Notes: a model not told the origin generated them from the sequence alone. A stretch of 64,000 bases of DNA from JAHECQ01 sp963775125 (GCA_963775125.1 CAVZHQ010000001.1:1-64000); one strand, 5' to 3'; shown: positions 11,403-19,556, numbered from the stretch's first letter. Program-made: numbers and translations.

Positions 11403-12224
11403 GTGGTAGTCCCGGGCTATCAGCTGGTCCGCCGACTGTCGTTAGGCGGCGGACCCACTGAGGTGTGGAGCGCCCGCACTTCGATTGGCGGCGAGGCGGT
11501 CGCCCTCAAGATCCTCAGGCAGTGTGCCTCAGAAGACCAGCGACTCCGGTTTGCCGCCGAGCGGGCTCTGCTCGGCCGGCTGGGCGGCCGCCACGGCGTC
11601 ATTCGGCAGCTCGGCACCGTCGACGCCCCCCCCGCGATCGTCCTGGAACTCATGCCGGGCGGGAACCTCCGCACCCGGATCGGGGAGGCCCCCGTGTCAC
11701 AACCGGACGCGATTCGTCTTGGGATCGACACGGCTCGCACGCTTCAGTGGCTCCATGAGCGACAGGTCATTCATCGCGACGTGAAGTCGAGCAACGTACT
11801 CCTCGCTCTGGACGGGTCCTCCAGGTTGGCCGATTTCAGTGTGGCTGCTGAAGGCGATCCTCCGCGGAGCCTCCCGGATGGCTGGATTGAGGAAACGGTC
11901 GGGACGCTTGGCTACGCCGCGCCCGAGTTGCTCCGAGCGCCGAATACGGCAACGCCGATGATGGACGTCTACGGGCTCGGTGCGGTCCTCTATGAGATGC
12001 TGACCGGTCGGCTACCGGCCATGATGGAGGGAGACGAGGACGAGCTCCAACTCAGGGCCAGGGTTGCCGCTGGGGCGCAGGCCCCGCCCCTCCGGCCCGG
12101 GGTCGACTCCGCGCCCTGGCTGGCAGCGGTCGTCATGCGGGCTCTCGACCCCAATCCCGCCACTCGCTTCCAAGCGGCTCGTGACGTCGAAGCGGCCCTC
12201 CGAAACGGGTCTAGCGCGGTGTGA
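11403..12224 (+). CDS. Ser/Thr protein kinase
   Basis: The intact 273-residue frame starts at GTG 11403, two bases after the FHA stop. Kinase landmarks are a Gly-rich loop (LSLGGGPTEVW), the ATP lysine in VALKIL, HRDVKSSNVLL with the catalytic Asp, and APELLRAP with DVYGLGAVLYEMLTG. The metal-binding DFG motif reads ADFS, so its Gly is replaced by Ser. No transmembrane helix or extracellular sensor follows the catalytic domain, so the protein is probably cytosolic. It most likely phosphorylates an FHA-binding partner in this locus. Its 3' end overlaps the convergent FHA gene by 14 bp. Confidence 0.85.
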   Translation: MVVPGYQLVRRLSLGGGPTEVWSARTSIGGEAVALKILRQCASEDQRLRFAAERALLGRLGGRHGVIRQLGTVDAPPAIVLELMPGGNLRTRIGEAPVSQPDAIRLGIDTARTLQWLHERQVIHRDVKSSNVLLALDGSSRLADFSVAAEGDPPRSLPDGWIEETVGTLGYAAPELLRAPNTATPMMDVYGLGAVLYEMLTGRLPAMMEGDEDELQLRARVAAGAQAPPLRPGVDSAPWLAAVVMRALDPNPATRFQAARDVEAALRNGSSAV

Positions 12225-13333
12225 CGGTGTATTTATCCCGGCGATCGCGGAACCGATCGATGTGGAGGTGCTTGCCGGTGCCGGCCCGATCCGGAACACC
12301 TCGCTTGATGGCGGCCTGAATCTGAGCCATCAGCACCGCATCGAGCGAAAAGTCCTTGACTCGAATCCCCCGGTCGCCAAAGGCCCCGATCAGAAACGTG
12401 ACCTGTTCGGGGCGGAGGTCACGGGTCCGAACGTCGAGCGCGCTACTGGGACCGTAGAGGGACACATGCTCCGGATGGTCACGGCCGGTAACTTCGAACT
12501 CTCGTTGAAACTGTGCCTGGAAAGCCCGCTGAGCCTCCGCCACCGCTAGCGCGAACAGCTGGGGGGTCAAATTCGACCTGAGAGAGGCCCCGAGGTCCTT
12601 GAAGGAATTCTTGATCCTCGCCAGACCCACCGGTCCGGTTCGTTTGTTGAACTGATAGAGATCGACCGCGGCGTTGTTGAAGGTGTTGATGGCGGGAATG
12701 AACCAGGCATTGTCGGCGATCGTGCTGGTCTTGAGCAGGACAAGCGCCTCGGTCAGCTGATTGGCCGCCTCGTCAGTGGCCCCAAAATCCAGCAGGGTAG
12801 CTGCCCGTTCGAAACGAGTCGTGGCCTCGACCATCAGGCTATCGAAAGTCTGCGCATCAAGGTCCGACAGAGTCGGAATCGAGTCGCCAGCGGTGGCCGC
12901 GGTCCGGATCCGCTGGATGGTCGTGACCGCCAGATAGCCGAGCCCGACGAGGACAACCGAACCCGCAATCAGCAGCCCCCACGGGGTGGTCGACCGAGCG
13001 CCACGGACCCGGCGCCTCCGCTGCCACCACCGGCGCTTCCGTCCCGGCTCGAGCGCGGTCTCGTATTCCGGCTCAGGCACATCCACGATCGGCTTGACCC
13101 GCGGCTCACCGGTGACAAACTCAAATCGGGCCGAGGGACCGAGCTCGACCACGGCCCCATCGAGCAACTTGGTCGCCGTCGTGACCGCCGCCCCGTTCAG
13201 CCGAACCGTCGTCCCTGGACCGAACGGTGACAGGTAGTACCCATCCTGCCGCTCGCTGATCGACGCATGCCGCTCGGCCACGCCCGGCAGGTAGACCCGG
13301 AGACCGCTTGAAGACGACGACCCAATCCAAAAC
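12211..13333 (-). CDS. FHA-TM protein with M15-peptidase-like C-terminus (5' truncated at junction)
   Basis: Reading leftward from the junction, the FHA fold starts at once (FWIGSSSSSGLRVYLPG, then AERHASIS and a TVRLNG loop), so the 5' end of the gene is missing. A basic stretch and one transmembrane helix follow (TPWGLLIAGSVVLVGLGYLA, about 12,910-12,975), then a TPR-like helical region. The C-terminus has GPSSALDVRTRDL and GTGKHLHIDRF, which look like the metal-binding G-x-A-x-D and H-x-H parts of M15/VanY-type peptidases. The first histidine of that motif is not in its usual place. It may bind or cut peptidoglycan, which is inferred. The stop at 12211 overlaps the kinase gene tail to tail. 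Confidence 0.55.
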
Positions 13334-13345
13334 CAGCGCCACGCC
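13320..13345. other. Sequence junction between two unrelated pieces
   Basis: To the left, an FHA gene on the minus strand loses its 5' end at about 13,333. To the right, a PLP enzyme gene on the minus strand is normal down to codon 48 (IKRDDIQGVAL) and then changes into unrelated residues at about 13,334. Both coding sequences break within a few bases of each other, without a stop, repeat, tRNA or recombinase gene nearby. Frameshift density is much higher to the left. This is what a chimeric assembly looks like. An insertion with undetected far end is the alternative. Confidence 0.75.
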
Positions 13346-13477
13346 TTGAATGTCGTCGCGCTTGATCCAGATCTCGGCACCGACGTCCTCGCTGAATCGA
13401 TCGAGCCGTTCGAGGGGAGTGGGCCAGGTGCCGAGCCCGGCGCTCGGGAGGTCGCGCAGTCGTTCGAGAAGCGTCAT
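13334..13477 (-). CDS. ACC deaminase / D-cysteine desulfhydrase family, N-terminal fragment
   Basis: ATG 13477 overlaps the nitroreductase stop as ATGA. Residues 1-48 read like the start of the fold-type II PLP family that includes 1-aminocyclopropane-1-carboxylate deaminase and D-cysteine desulfhydrase: LPSAGLGTWPTPLERLDRFS, then AEIWIKRDDIQGVAL. The family continues with GGNKxRK, which carries the PLP lysine. Here it is replaced by VLDWVVVFKRS from the other piece. The fragment lacks the catalytic lysine, so no active product is expected. The order nitroreductase then deaminase on the minus strand suggests they formed an operon in the original genome. Confidence 0.7.
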
Positions 13478-14211
13478 CGCAGTTCGAAGCCGCGATCGGC
13501 CAGGAACTGTCGCATGTGCGGCCGACGTTCACCGTCGACCAGCGCGGCGATCTCCTCGGTCCAGCAGCTCTCCTTGTTGCCGCCCGTCCGCGCCCGGTAG
13601 TACGCCCGCATCGTGTCGTCGTAGTCAGCGATCTGCTGGGCCTCGGCGTCGAAGGAATAGACGTCTTCTTTCAGGACGACCTCGACCGGGAGCCGGGGCT
13701 TCACTTCAGGATCCTGGTCGGGAACGCCGAGGCACAGACCGAAGACGGGATAGACGTCCCTCGGCAGCTCGAGGAGGTCGCTGACGGTCTGTGGGTCGTT
13801 CCGCACTGCGCCGATGTAGCAGATACCGAGCCCCATGGACTCGGCCGCTACGACAGCGTTCTGGGCAGCCAACGCCACGTCGATGGTCGCGATCATGAAC
13901 TGCTCGGTCATGCCCGAGGTCATGGTCCCGCCTGCCAGTTCGGCGGCACGGCGGGTTCGGTGCAGATCGGCACACCAGACGAGGAACGCGCCGGCGGTCT
14001 CGATGTAACGCTGCCCACCGGCGACCTCGGCAATCCGGGCCCGGACCTCGGGATTCTTGACCCGTATCACGGTCGTGGCCTGCAGGTTGCTGGAGGTGGC
14101 GGCGGACAGGCCGCTCTTCACGATCTCGGCAACCGTGTCATCGGTGAGGGCTTCGTCGGTGAACTTGCGAATGGATCGGTGGGAGCGCAATAGCTGGTGA
14201 ACGTCGTTCAT
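13474..14211 (-). CDS. NfsA-type NAD(P)H nitroreductase
   Basis: 245 residues. The start is taken as ATG 14211 (MNDVHQLLRSHRSIRKFTDE) because upstream codons to 14424 are non-conserved and run into the amt promoter. The N-terminal RSHRSIRKF is the FMN-phosphate binding signature. GICYIGAVRNDPQTVSDLLE and PVFGLCLGVPDQDPEVKPRL are typical of the NfsA/FRP branch. The protein is a predicted FMN-dependent reductase of nitroaromatics, quinones or flavins. It works as a dimer in the cytosol. It overlaps the downstream truncated deaminase by four bases. Confidence 0.85.
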   Translation of the reverse strand: MNDVHQLLRSHRSIRKFTDEALTDDTVAEIVKSGLSAATSSNLQATTVIRVKNPEVRARIAEVAGGQRYIETAGAFLVWCADLHRTRRAAELAGGTMTSGMTEQFMIATIDVALAAQNAVVAAESMGLGICYIGAVRNDPQTVSDLLELPRDVYPVFGLCLGVPDQDPEVKPRLPVEVVLKEDVYSFDAEAQQIADYDDTMRAYYRARTGGNKESCWTEEIAALVDGERRPHMRQFLADRGFELR

Positions 14212-14276
14212 GCCCCAGAGCGTACGGGCAACGGCCGATCCCGGGTAGCGGGGCGCGAACCCAGGCCCCCGGCGAG

Positions 14277-14303
14277 TTAACACAGCCGAAACAAACGAGA
14301 AAC
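14277..14303 (+). promoter_or_regulatory. Putative GlnR-like operator upstream of amt
   Basis: TTAAC, six bases, GAAAC, six bases, GAAAC, ending 65 bp before the amt start. The actinobacterial GlnR consensus is gTnAC-n6-GaAAc repeated. The first half-site matches in four of five positions, the second fully, and the third repeats GAAAC in the correct 11-bp phase. GlnR activates ammonium transporter genes under nitrogen limitation in related bacteria. No GlnR gene is in the window. Confidence 0.4.
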
Positions 14304-14368
14304 GAGGCGGACTCAAGCTGACTGAAGACTGAACCCGTCTTGTCGCCCGTACGAAAGGCCCCCTCCCG

Positions 14369-15589
14369 ATGGATACCGGTAACAACGCGTGGATCATCGT
14401 CTCCGCTGCGCTCGTGCTCTTCATGGTCCCCGGACTCGCGCTCTTCTATGGGGGCATGTCGCGTTCGAAGAACATGCTGAACATGCTGATGATGAACATG
14501 ATCTGCCTGGGCATCGTGCCCATCTTCTGGGTGGTCATCGGCTACACGTTGTCGTCGACCGGAACGGACAACGGCTGGATCGGAACGCTCGATTTCGTCT
14601 TCCTCCAGGACATCAACGTGACCGGCGAGGACGGGGGTGAAGGCCTCAGAAACGTCTTCTACGCCCTGACCTTTGCGTGCATCACGCCCGCCCTGATCTC
14701 CGGCGCGGTCGCCGACCGTCTGAAGTTCTCGGCCTGGATCGCCTTCGTCCCGCTGTGGATGCTGCTGGTCTTCACGCCTGCATGGGCGTGGGTCTTCAAA
14801 GAGGGCGGCAGCGGCTGGCTGGCGGCCCGGGGCAGTCTGGACTTCGCCGGTGGGACCGTGGTGCACGTGGCTGCCGGCTCGGCCTCCTTGGCGTTCGCCA
14901 TGGTCCTCGGCCGCCGGCGTGGCTGGCCCGAAGAACCGATGATTCCGCACAACCTTCCGTTCACCATGATCGGCGCCGGCATCCTGTGGTTCGGCTGGTT
15001 CGGATTCAACGCCGGGTCGGCGTTCGCCGCCAACAACGTGGCCATTCAGGCTTTTGCCAACACCTTCATCGCCGGCGCCGCAGCCATGCTCTCCTGGCTG
15101 GCGGTCGAGAAGATCCGCGACGGGCACGCAACGTCGCTCGGGGCTGCGTCGGGCATCGTCGCCGGTCTGGTCGGCATCACGCCGGGCGCCGGGTTCATGG
15201 GTGTCGCCGGGGCGATGGCCGTCGGCCTCATCGCCGGGGCGCTGTGTGCACTGGCGGTTCGACTGAAGTTCCGGTTCAAGTTCGACGATGCACTCGATGT
15301 CGTCGGGGTACACCTTGCGGGCGGTCTCATCGGCGGCGTGCTGATCGGGGTGTTCGCCAGCCCCGAGTCGCTGGGTGGCGAGTTCGATGCCGGTCTGATC
15401 GAAGGCGGCGGGGCCGGACTGCTGGGCGAGCAGATCTTGGCCAACGTCGTCGTCGGTGTGTTCTCCTTCGTCGTGACCTACGCCTTGGTCAAGGTGCTCG
15501 ACCTGACCATCGGCCTCCGGGTCGAGCCCGACGAGGAACGCGAGGGTCTCGACACCACCCAGCACGCTGAAACCGCGTACAACAACTGA
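14369..15589 (+). CDS. amt: Ammonium transporter AmtB
   Basis: 406 residues, eleven predicted transmembrane helices, no signal peptide visible. The two pore histidines are present in GGTVVHVAAGSASLAF (about residue 170) and DVVGVHLAGGLIGG (about 317). Further landmarks are VLFMVPGLALFYGGM in TM1, the ALISGAVADRLKF segment, and FGWFGFNAGSAFAANN. It moves ammonium/ammonia across the inner membrane. Unlike in many genomes no glnK follows. The next gene is a TrpB2 homologue. The start is ATG 14369, and no strong ribosome-binding site precedes it. Confidence 0.95.
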   Translation: MDTGNNAWIIVSAALVLFMVPGLALFYGGMSRSKNMLNMLMMNMICLGIVPIFWVVIGYTLSSTGTDNGWIGTLDFVFLQDINVTGEDGGEGLRNVFYALTFACITPALISGAVADRLKFSAWIAFVPLWMLLVFTPAWAWVFKEGGSGWLAARGSLDFAGGTVVHVAAGSASLAFAMVLGRRRGWPEEPMIPHNLPFTMIGAGILWFGWFGFNAGSAFAANNVAIQAFANTFIAGAAAMLSWLAVEKIRDGHATSLGAASGIVAGLVGITPGAGFMGVAGAMAVGLIAGALCALAVRLKFRFKFDDALDVVGVHLAGGLIGGVLIGVFASPESLGGEFDAGLIEGGGAGLLGEQILANVVVGVFSFVVTYALVKVLDLTIGLRVEPDEEREGLDTTQHAETAYNN

Positions 15590-15615
15590 GCGTTCCCAAT
15601 CGGCTGTAGACCCTT

Positions 15616-17052
15616 TTGGCGGTACACAGTGCGGAACACGATCCGTCTGTTCAGACCGAAGGGGAGCCACCCGCTGTGGGTTACTACGACAACGACACGT
15701 ACACCAAGGTCATCCTGCCCGAGAGCGAGATGCCCACGCAGTGGTACAACATTGTTCCCGATCTGCCGGCACCGCCGCCACCGCCACTACATCCCGGCAC
15801 GCGTGAACCCATCGGGCCGGCCGATCTCGCCCCGTTGTTCCCGATGGCCATCATCGAGCAGGAGGTCTCGACCGAGAGCTACATCGACATCCCCGGCGAG
15901 GTGCTCGACGTCTACCGCTTGTGGCGGCCGAGCCCGCTGTTCCGTGCACGACGGCTCGAGAAGCTGCTGGGAACACCGGCCAAGATCTTCTACAAGTACG
16001 AGGGAGTCAGCCCGGCCGGCTCGCACAAGCCGAACACCTCGGTGCCCCAGGCGTACTACAACCACAAAGAGGGCGTGACCAAGCTCACCACCGAGACCGG
16101 TGCCGGGCAGTGGGGCTCGTCCCTCGCATTTGCCACCGCTCAGTACGGGATGGAGTGCGAGGTGTGGCAGGTGGCGGCCTCGTACCGGCAAAAGCCGTAT
16201 CGCAAGGCGATGATGGAGATCTGGGGAGCGACGGTCCATTCGAGCCCGTCGGAGGTCACCGAGTACGGACGGTCGTTGCTGGCCGAGAACCCCGATCATC
16301 CCGGTTCCCTCGGTATCGCCATCTCCGAAGCAGTGATGATGGCCGTCGAGGATCCCAACACCCGCTACGCGCTGGGCAGCGTGCTCAACCACGTGTTGAT
16401 GCACCAGACCATCATCGGCGAGGAGGCGCTGTTACAGCTGGCCATGGTCGGGGAGACGCCCGACCTTCTGATTGGTTGCACCGGTGGCGGCTCCAACTTC
16501 GGAGGCCTGGCCTTCCCATTCCTGCGGGAGAAGTTGGCCGGTCGCATGAACCCGACCATCCGCTGCGTCGAGCCGGCGGCATGCCCGACGCTCACCAAAG
16601 GCGAGTACCGCTACGACTTCGGCGACACCGCGGGGCTCACACCCCTGGTGAAGATGCACACGCTCGGTCACAACTTCATCCCCGACCCCATCCACGCCGG
16701 CGGGTTGCGTTACCACGGCATGGCCCCGCTGGTGTCGCACATCTATGAGTTGGGCCTGGTCGAAGCCATCGCGCTTCCCCAGAGCGAGTGTTTCGAGGCC
16801 GCCGTGCAGTTCGCCCGTTGCGAAGGGATCGTGCCCGCACCCGAGCCGACGCACGCGTTGGCCGCCGCCATCCGCGAGGCGCTCGCGTGCAAGGAGTCGG
16901 GTGAGGAGAAGGTCATCCTCACCGCACTCTGCGGCCACGGTCACCTCGACATGGCCGCGTACCAGGCCCACTTCGCCGGCGAGCTGGTCGACTACGACTT
17001 GTCGGACGCCGAGATCGCCGAGGCCATGAAGTCGGTTCCCGTCCTGGACTGA
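15616..17052 (+). CDS. trpB2: Tryptophan synthase beta chain, TrpB2 type
   Basis: About 478 residues from TTG 15616. A GTG at 15676 (VGYYDNDTYTK) is a good alternative start. Family marks are WYNIVPDLPAPPPPPLHPGT near the N-terminus, the PLP lysine in GSHKPNTS, TETGAGQWGSSLAFAT, the phosphate loop CTGGGSNFGG and IRCVEPAACPTL. TrpB2 converts indole and serine, or O-phosphoserine, to tryptophan and often stands alone without TrpA. No trpA, trpC or trpD is nearby, which agrees with a salvage role. The longer N-terminus and inserted loops separate it from TrpB1. Confidence 0.9.
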   Translation: MAVHSAEHDPSVQTEGEPPAVGYYDNDTYTKVILPESEMPTQWYNIVPDLPAPPPPPLHPGTREPIGPADLAPLFPMAIIEQEVSTESYIDIPGEVLDVYRLWRPSPLFRARRLEKLLGTPAKIFYKYEGVSPAGSHKPNTSVPQAYYNHKEGVTKLTTETGAGQWGSSLAFATAQYGMECEVWQVAASYRQKPYRKAMMEIWGATVHSSPSEVTEYGRSLLAENPDHPGSLGIAISEAVMMAVEDPNTRYALGSVLNHVLMHQTIIGEEALLQLAMVGETPDLLIGCTGGGSNFGGLAFPFLREKLAGRMNPTIRCVEPAACPTLTKGEYRYDFGDTAGLTPLVKMHTLGHNFIPDPIHAGGLRYHGMAPLVSHIYELGLVEAIALPQSECFEAAVQFARCEGIVPAPEPTHALAAAIREALACKESGEEKVILTALCGHGHLDMAAYQAHFAGELVDYDLSDAEIAEAMKSVPVLD

Positions 17053-17084
17053 GCCGTCCCCGCTTGATCGCTAGGGTTCGGGTC

Positions 17085-17759
17085 ATGACCGGCTCGAACC
17101 CTGCACAACCGACATCGGTGGCACCGTCACCAGCAGATCAGTGGGAAGCCCGGTACGGCGGGGCCGACGGTTACTACTACGGAACGGAACCCAACGACTT
17201 CCTGAGGTCCATCGTCAGCGATCCTGTCGTCGACGGGGCTTCGGGGCGGTCGGGCCCACCAACCGCGCTGTGCCTGGCTGACGGGGAAGGGCGCAACGGC
17301 GTCTACCTGGCCCAGCTCGGCTACGCGGTCACGTCGGTCGACCTCACCCAGGCAGGCATGGACAAGGCGGCCCGGCTGGCGGCCGATCGGGGTGTTTCCC
17401 TGACGACCGTCGTCGCCGACCTGGCCGAGTTCGATCTCGGTGAAGGACAGTGGGACCTGATCGTGTCGATCTTCGCCCACACGCCGCCGCCGATCCGTGC
17501 CCGGGTGCACGCGGCGCTGGAGCGAGCGCTCCGGCCCGGAGGGCGGTTCGTGCTCGAGGCCTACACCCCCGATCAGATCGGCCGCGGTACCGGCGGCCCG
17601 CCGGTACCGGAGTTCACGATGACCATCGATCGGCTGCGCACCGAGGTCGTCGGACTGGACATCGAGTTCGAGCTCGAGATCGTCCGCTCGGTGATCGAAG
17701 GCCCAGGTCACACCGGCGACGGCGCCGTCGTCCAGTTCATCGCCCGCAAACCGGGCTGA
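17085..17759 (+). CDS. SAM-dependent methyltransferase (TehB/class I type)
   Basis: 224 residues from ATG 17085. An earlier in-frame ATG at 17064 is possible but would begin right after the trpB2 stop. The opening ADQWEARYGGADGYYYGTEPNDFL is typical of small TehB/thiopurine-like methyltransferases. The SAM-binding motif I is ALCLADGEGRNGVYLAQLG, followed by TSVDLTQAGMDKA (acidic end of strand beta2) and LRPGGRFVLEAYTPDQ (motif III). The substrate cannot be deduced. It follows trpB2 by 32 bp and may share its transcript. Confidence 0.8.
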   Translation: MTGSNPAQPTSVAPSPADQWEARYGGADGYYYGTEPNDFLRSIVSDPVVDGASGRSGPPTALCLADGEGRNGVYLAQLGYAVTSVDLTQAGMDKAARLAADRGVSLTTVVADLAEFDLGEGQWDLIVSIFAHTPPPIRARVHAALERALRPGGRFVLEAYTPDQIGRGTGGPPVPEFTMTIDRLRTEVVGLDIEFELEIVRSVIEGPGHTGDGAVVQFIARKPG

Positions 17760-17792
17760 GGCCCCATCGTTTGTCCCTCGGTGCCTGGCCGC

Positions 17793-19103
17793 TCAGGTTG
17801 GCGCGAATCTGGCCATGTCCGCTCCGATCGCCTCGGCGGCGGGTTCGGACACCCCGGCCTCGGCCGCGAAGTCGGTCCAACGCGAGACGGTGCCGGTGAC
17901 CTCGGCGATGATGGCCTTGTAGGCCGGGACGCCGAAGCGATCTCCGATTGCCTCGAGGTCCGCTCGGGTGATGTTCTCGGCCTTCGCGTTGATCGTCATC
18001 TGATGGCGTGCGACCCATTCGCTGCTGATCTTGTAGGAGTGGGTCAGGTCGTAGGCGGGAGCCAATGACCATCGACCGTCGGGGCTGCACAGGAACGCGG
18101 TGTTCTTGGTGTGGTCGTCGCGGTTGACAGCGGCGACGTTGAAAACACATCGGCGGAAGATCTCGGCGGCGGCTTGGCGGCCGAGCGACAGCCGGTCGAG
18201 GACGAGCAGAAGGAGCTGTTCGTAGCTGTAGGCGCCAGGGAGCTTGTAGCTGGCGTGATCGAGGCCGCAAAGGCTGAGCAGATGGAGGCGTTCGTCGCCG
18301 GCGGGGCGGTCGAAGCGCCTCGTGATGAAGTGGGCTCGGTTCCCCTCCGGGATAAGGCGGGATTCAGCCATCTCGATGCCGGCTTCGGTCGCCATCAGGT
18401 AGTAGGCGTACTCGATGCGTCCGTAGTCGGTGCCCTCGGTGATGACGGCGCCCCGGTCTCGGCCGACGGACGCGCCGTCGAGCTTGACCAGCCAGTGGGT
18501 GAACCCTTCCGGCGCATCGAACTGCCCGGACCGGATCTGGTTGGTGTCGGGGTTGTAGGCCACCAGGGCTTTGGCCCGGGCGCCGCCGGCGGATGCGCCG
18601 ACCTGGATGAGTTGCTGCAGCGCTTCGTCGGCGGGAGCATCCGGCCCGAAATCGCCGGTGAGCACCTGGCGGGCCGAGGTCACCAGATCGGCCAGTGCGA
18701 GCGCAGTCGGCTCGGCCCCGATCGACGTTACGGGCGGGTGGAAGGTGAGCGCGCCGAGTCCGCGCTCTCCGGTGTAGGCGAGGCGATCCAGCGCCGTGAT
18801 GTCGGAGACGTCGATGCCCTGTCGCGCCATCCAGGCGTCGACGAGGGCGTTGCCGAAGTCGTCGGGCAAGGCGTCGGCGAGTAGCGGCGGTAGGCGCTTC
18901 CAGGTCGGCTCGTCGAGGCCCCGGAAGGTGAAGACGCCGGACGCGTTTGGCATCCGCAGGGGCGCAAGCTCGATCTGACCCGTCGCCCACTCGGGCGCGT
19001 ACTCGAAGGCGTAGGCCCCGGCCGTGGGATCGGCGGCCACCGCCCCCACGGTTCGTCCCCACGCCCGCACTTCGACGACGTCGATGGGTTCGTAGACGCT
19101 CAT
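17793..19103 (-). CDS. hipA: HipA-type Ser/Thr kinase toxin
   Basis: 436 residues, normal for a full-length HipA. The HipA N-terminal subdomain (WGRTVGAVAADPT, FTFRGLDEPTWKRLPPLLAD) precedes the kinase core. The P-loop-like VGASAGGARAKALV, the catalytic AAVNRDDHTKNTAFL and the metal site LAPAYDLTHSY are all present, so it should be active. HipA homologues phosphorylate glutamyl-tRNA synthetase or related tRNA synthetases and slow growth. It overlaps hipB by four bases, and HipB neutralises and co-represses it. Confidence 0.9.
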   Translation of the reverse strand: MSVYEPIDVVEVRAWGRTVGAVAADPTAGAYAFEYAPEWATGQIELAPLRMPNASGVFTFRGLDEPTWKRLPPLLADALPDDFGNALVDAWMARQGIDVSDITALDRLAYTGERGLGALTFHPPVTSIGAEPTALALADLVTSARQVLTGDFGPDAPADEALQQLIQVGASAGGARAKALVAYNPDTNQIRSGQFDAPEGFTHWLVKLDGASVGRDRGAVITEGTDYGRIEYAYYLMATEAGIEMAESRLIPEGNRAHFITRRFDRPAGDERLHLLSLCGLDHASYKLPGAYSYEQLLLLVLDRLSLGRQAAAEIFRRCVFNVAAVNRDDHTKNTAFLCSPDGRWSLAPAYDLTHSYKISSEWVARHQMTINAKAENITRADLEAIGDRFGVPAYKAIIAEVTGTVSRWTDFAAEAGVSEPAAEAIGADMARFAPT

Positions 19104-19393
19104 CGGCGGGTTCGGGATGCCTTGGCCAGCAGGGCCATCGGCGACACGGTCGCCGGCGGCGCGAGGTCGTCGAGCCAGTCCTCGCGATCGAGTTCGCGCA
19201 GTACGGCGATCAAGGTGCTGAGACTCGTGCCAGCGCCTGCTTCGAGGCTGCTGATCGTCGACGTCGACACCCCCGCAGCGCGGGCGAGTTCTCGCTGGGT
19301 CATCTGGGCTCGTTTGCGCAGCACGCGAATCTGTTGGCCGACTGCAGCTTCAAGCTCTTGTGAGGTTCGACGTGCCACGGCTCTGGCTCCCAA
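19100..19393 (-). CDS. hipB: HipB-type antitoxin, HTH Xre family
   Basis: 97 residues. A helix-turn-helix lies at residues 20-75 (QIRVLRKRAQMTQRELARAA, GVSTSTISSLEAG), and an Arg-rich C-terminal tail follows. The start is the ATG at 19393, with ATG-less alternatives further in. The gene is followed immediately by hipA, giving the usual antitoxin-first order. It probably binds the inverted repeat just upstream and represses the operon. Confidence 0.85.
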   Translation of the reverse strand: MGARAVARRTSQELEAAVGQQIRVLRKRAQMTQRELARAAGVSTSTISSLEAGAGTSLSTLIAVLRELDREDWLDDLAPPATVSPMALLAKASRTRR

Positions 19394-19447
19394 GAAAGCG
19401 GAAAAACCGATCCATCGCAGGAAGAGTACTCTCCGTCCGCCCCGTTT

Positions 19448-19476
19448 GATAGGAGAAAAGCTATAAATTCGCTATC
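19448..19476. promoter_or_regulatory. Candidate HipB operator in hipBA promoter
   Basis: GATAG at 19448-19452 and its inverse CTATC at 19472-19476 frame an AT-rich 19-bp centre. It lies 55-83 bp upstream of hipB, in the most AT-rich part of this region. HipB-type repressors bind TATCC/GGATA-like inverted repeats, so this is a reasonable operator. A TATAG on the minus strand inside the repeat could serve as the -10 box. Confidence 0.4.
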
Positions 19477-19556
19477 AGATGAATTCTTGTCTGCTTTTCC
19501 AGAGATTTAGCACACAACGTGTTCACGCAGGCTGGACTCGCTATGGAATCTCATGC

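Noticed and set aside
1..13333. Prophage or eCIS (Afp/PVC-type) reading of the injection locus
   Set aside because: No capsid, terminase, integrase, tape-measure or tail-fibre gene is seen. A TssK-type protein and a two-ring Clp ATPase fit T6SS better than eCIS, which has a single-ring ATPase.
14138..15670. Long minus-strand open frame opposite amt (510 codons)
   Set aside because: It is antisense to a fully conserved AmtB and its product is rich in Asp, Gly, His and Arg with no motifs, a shadow of high-GC coding.
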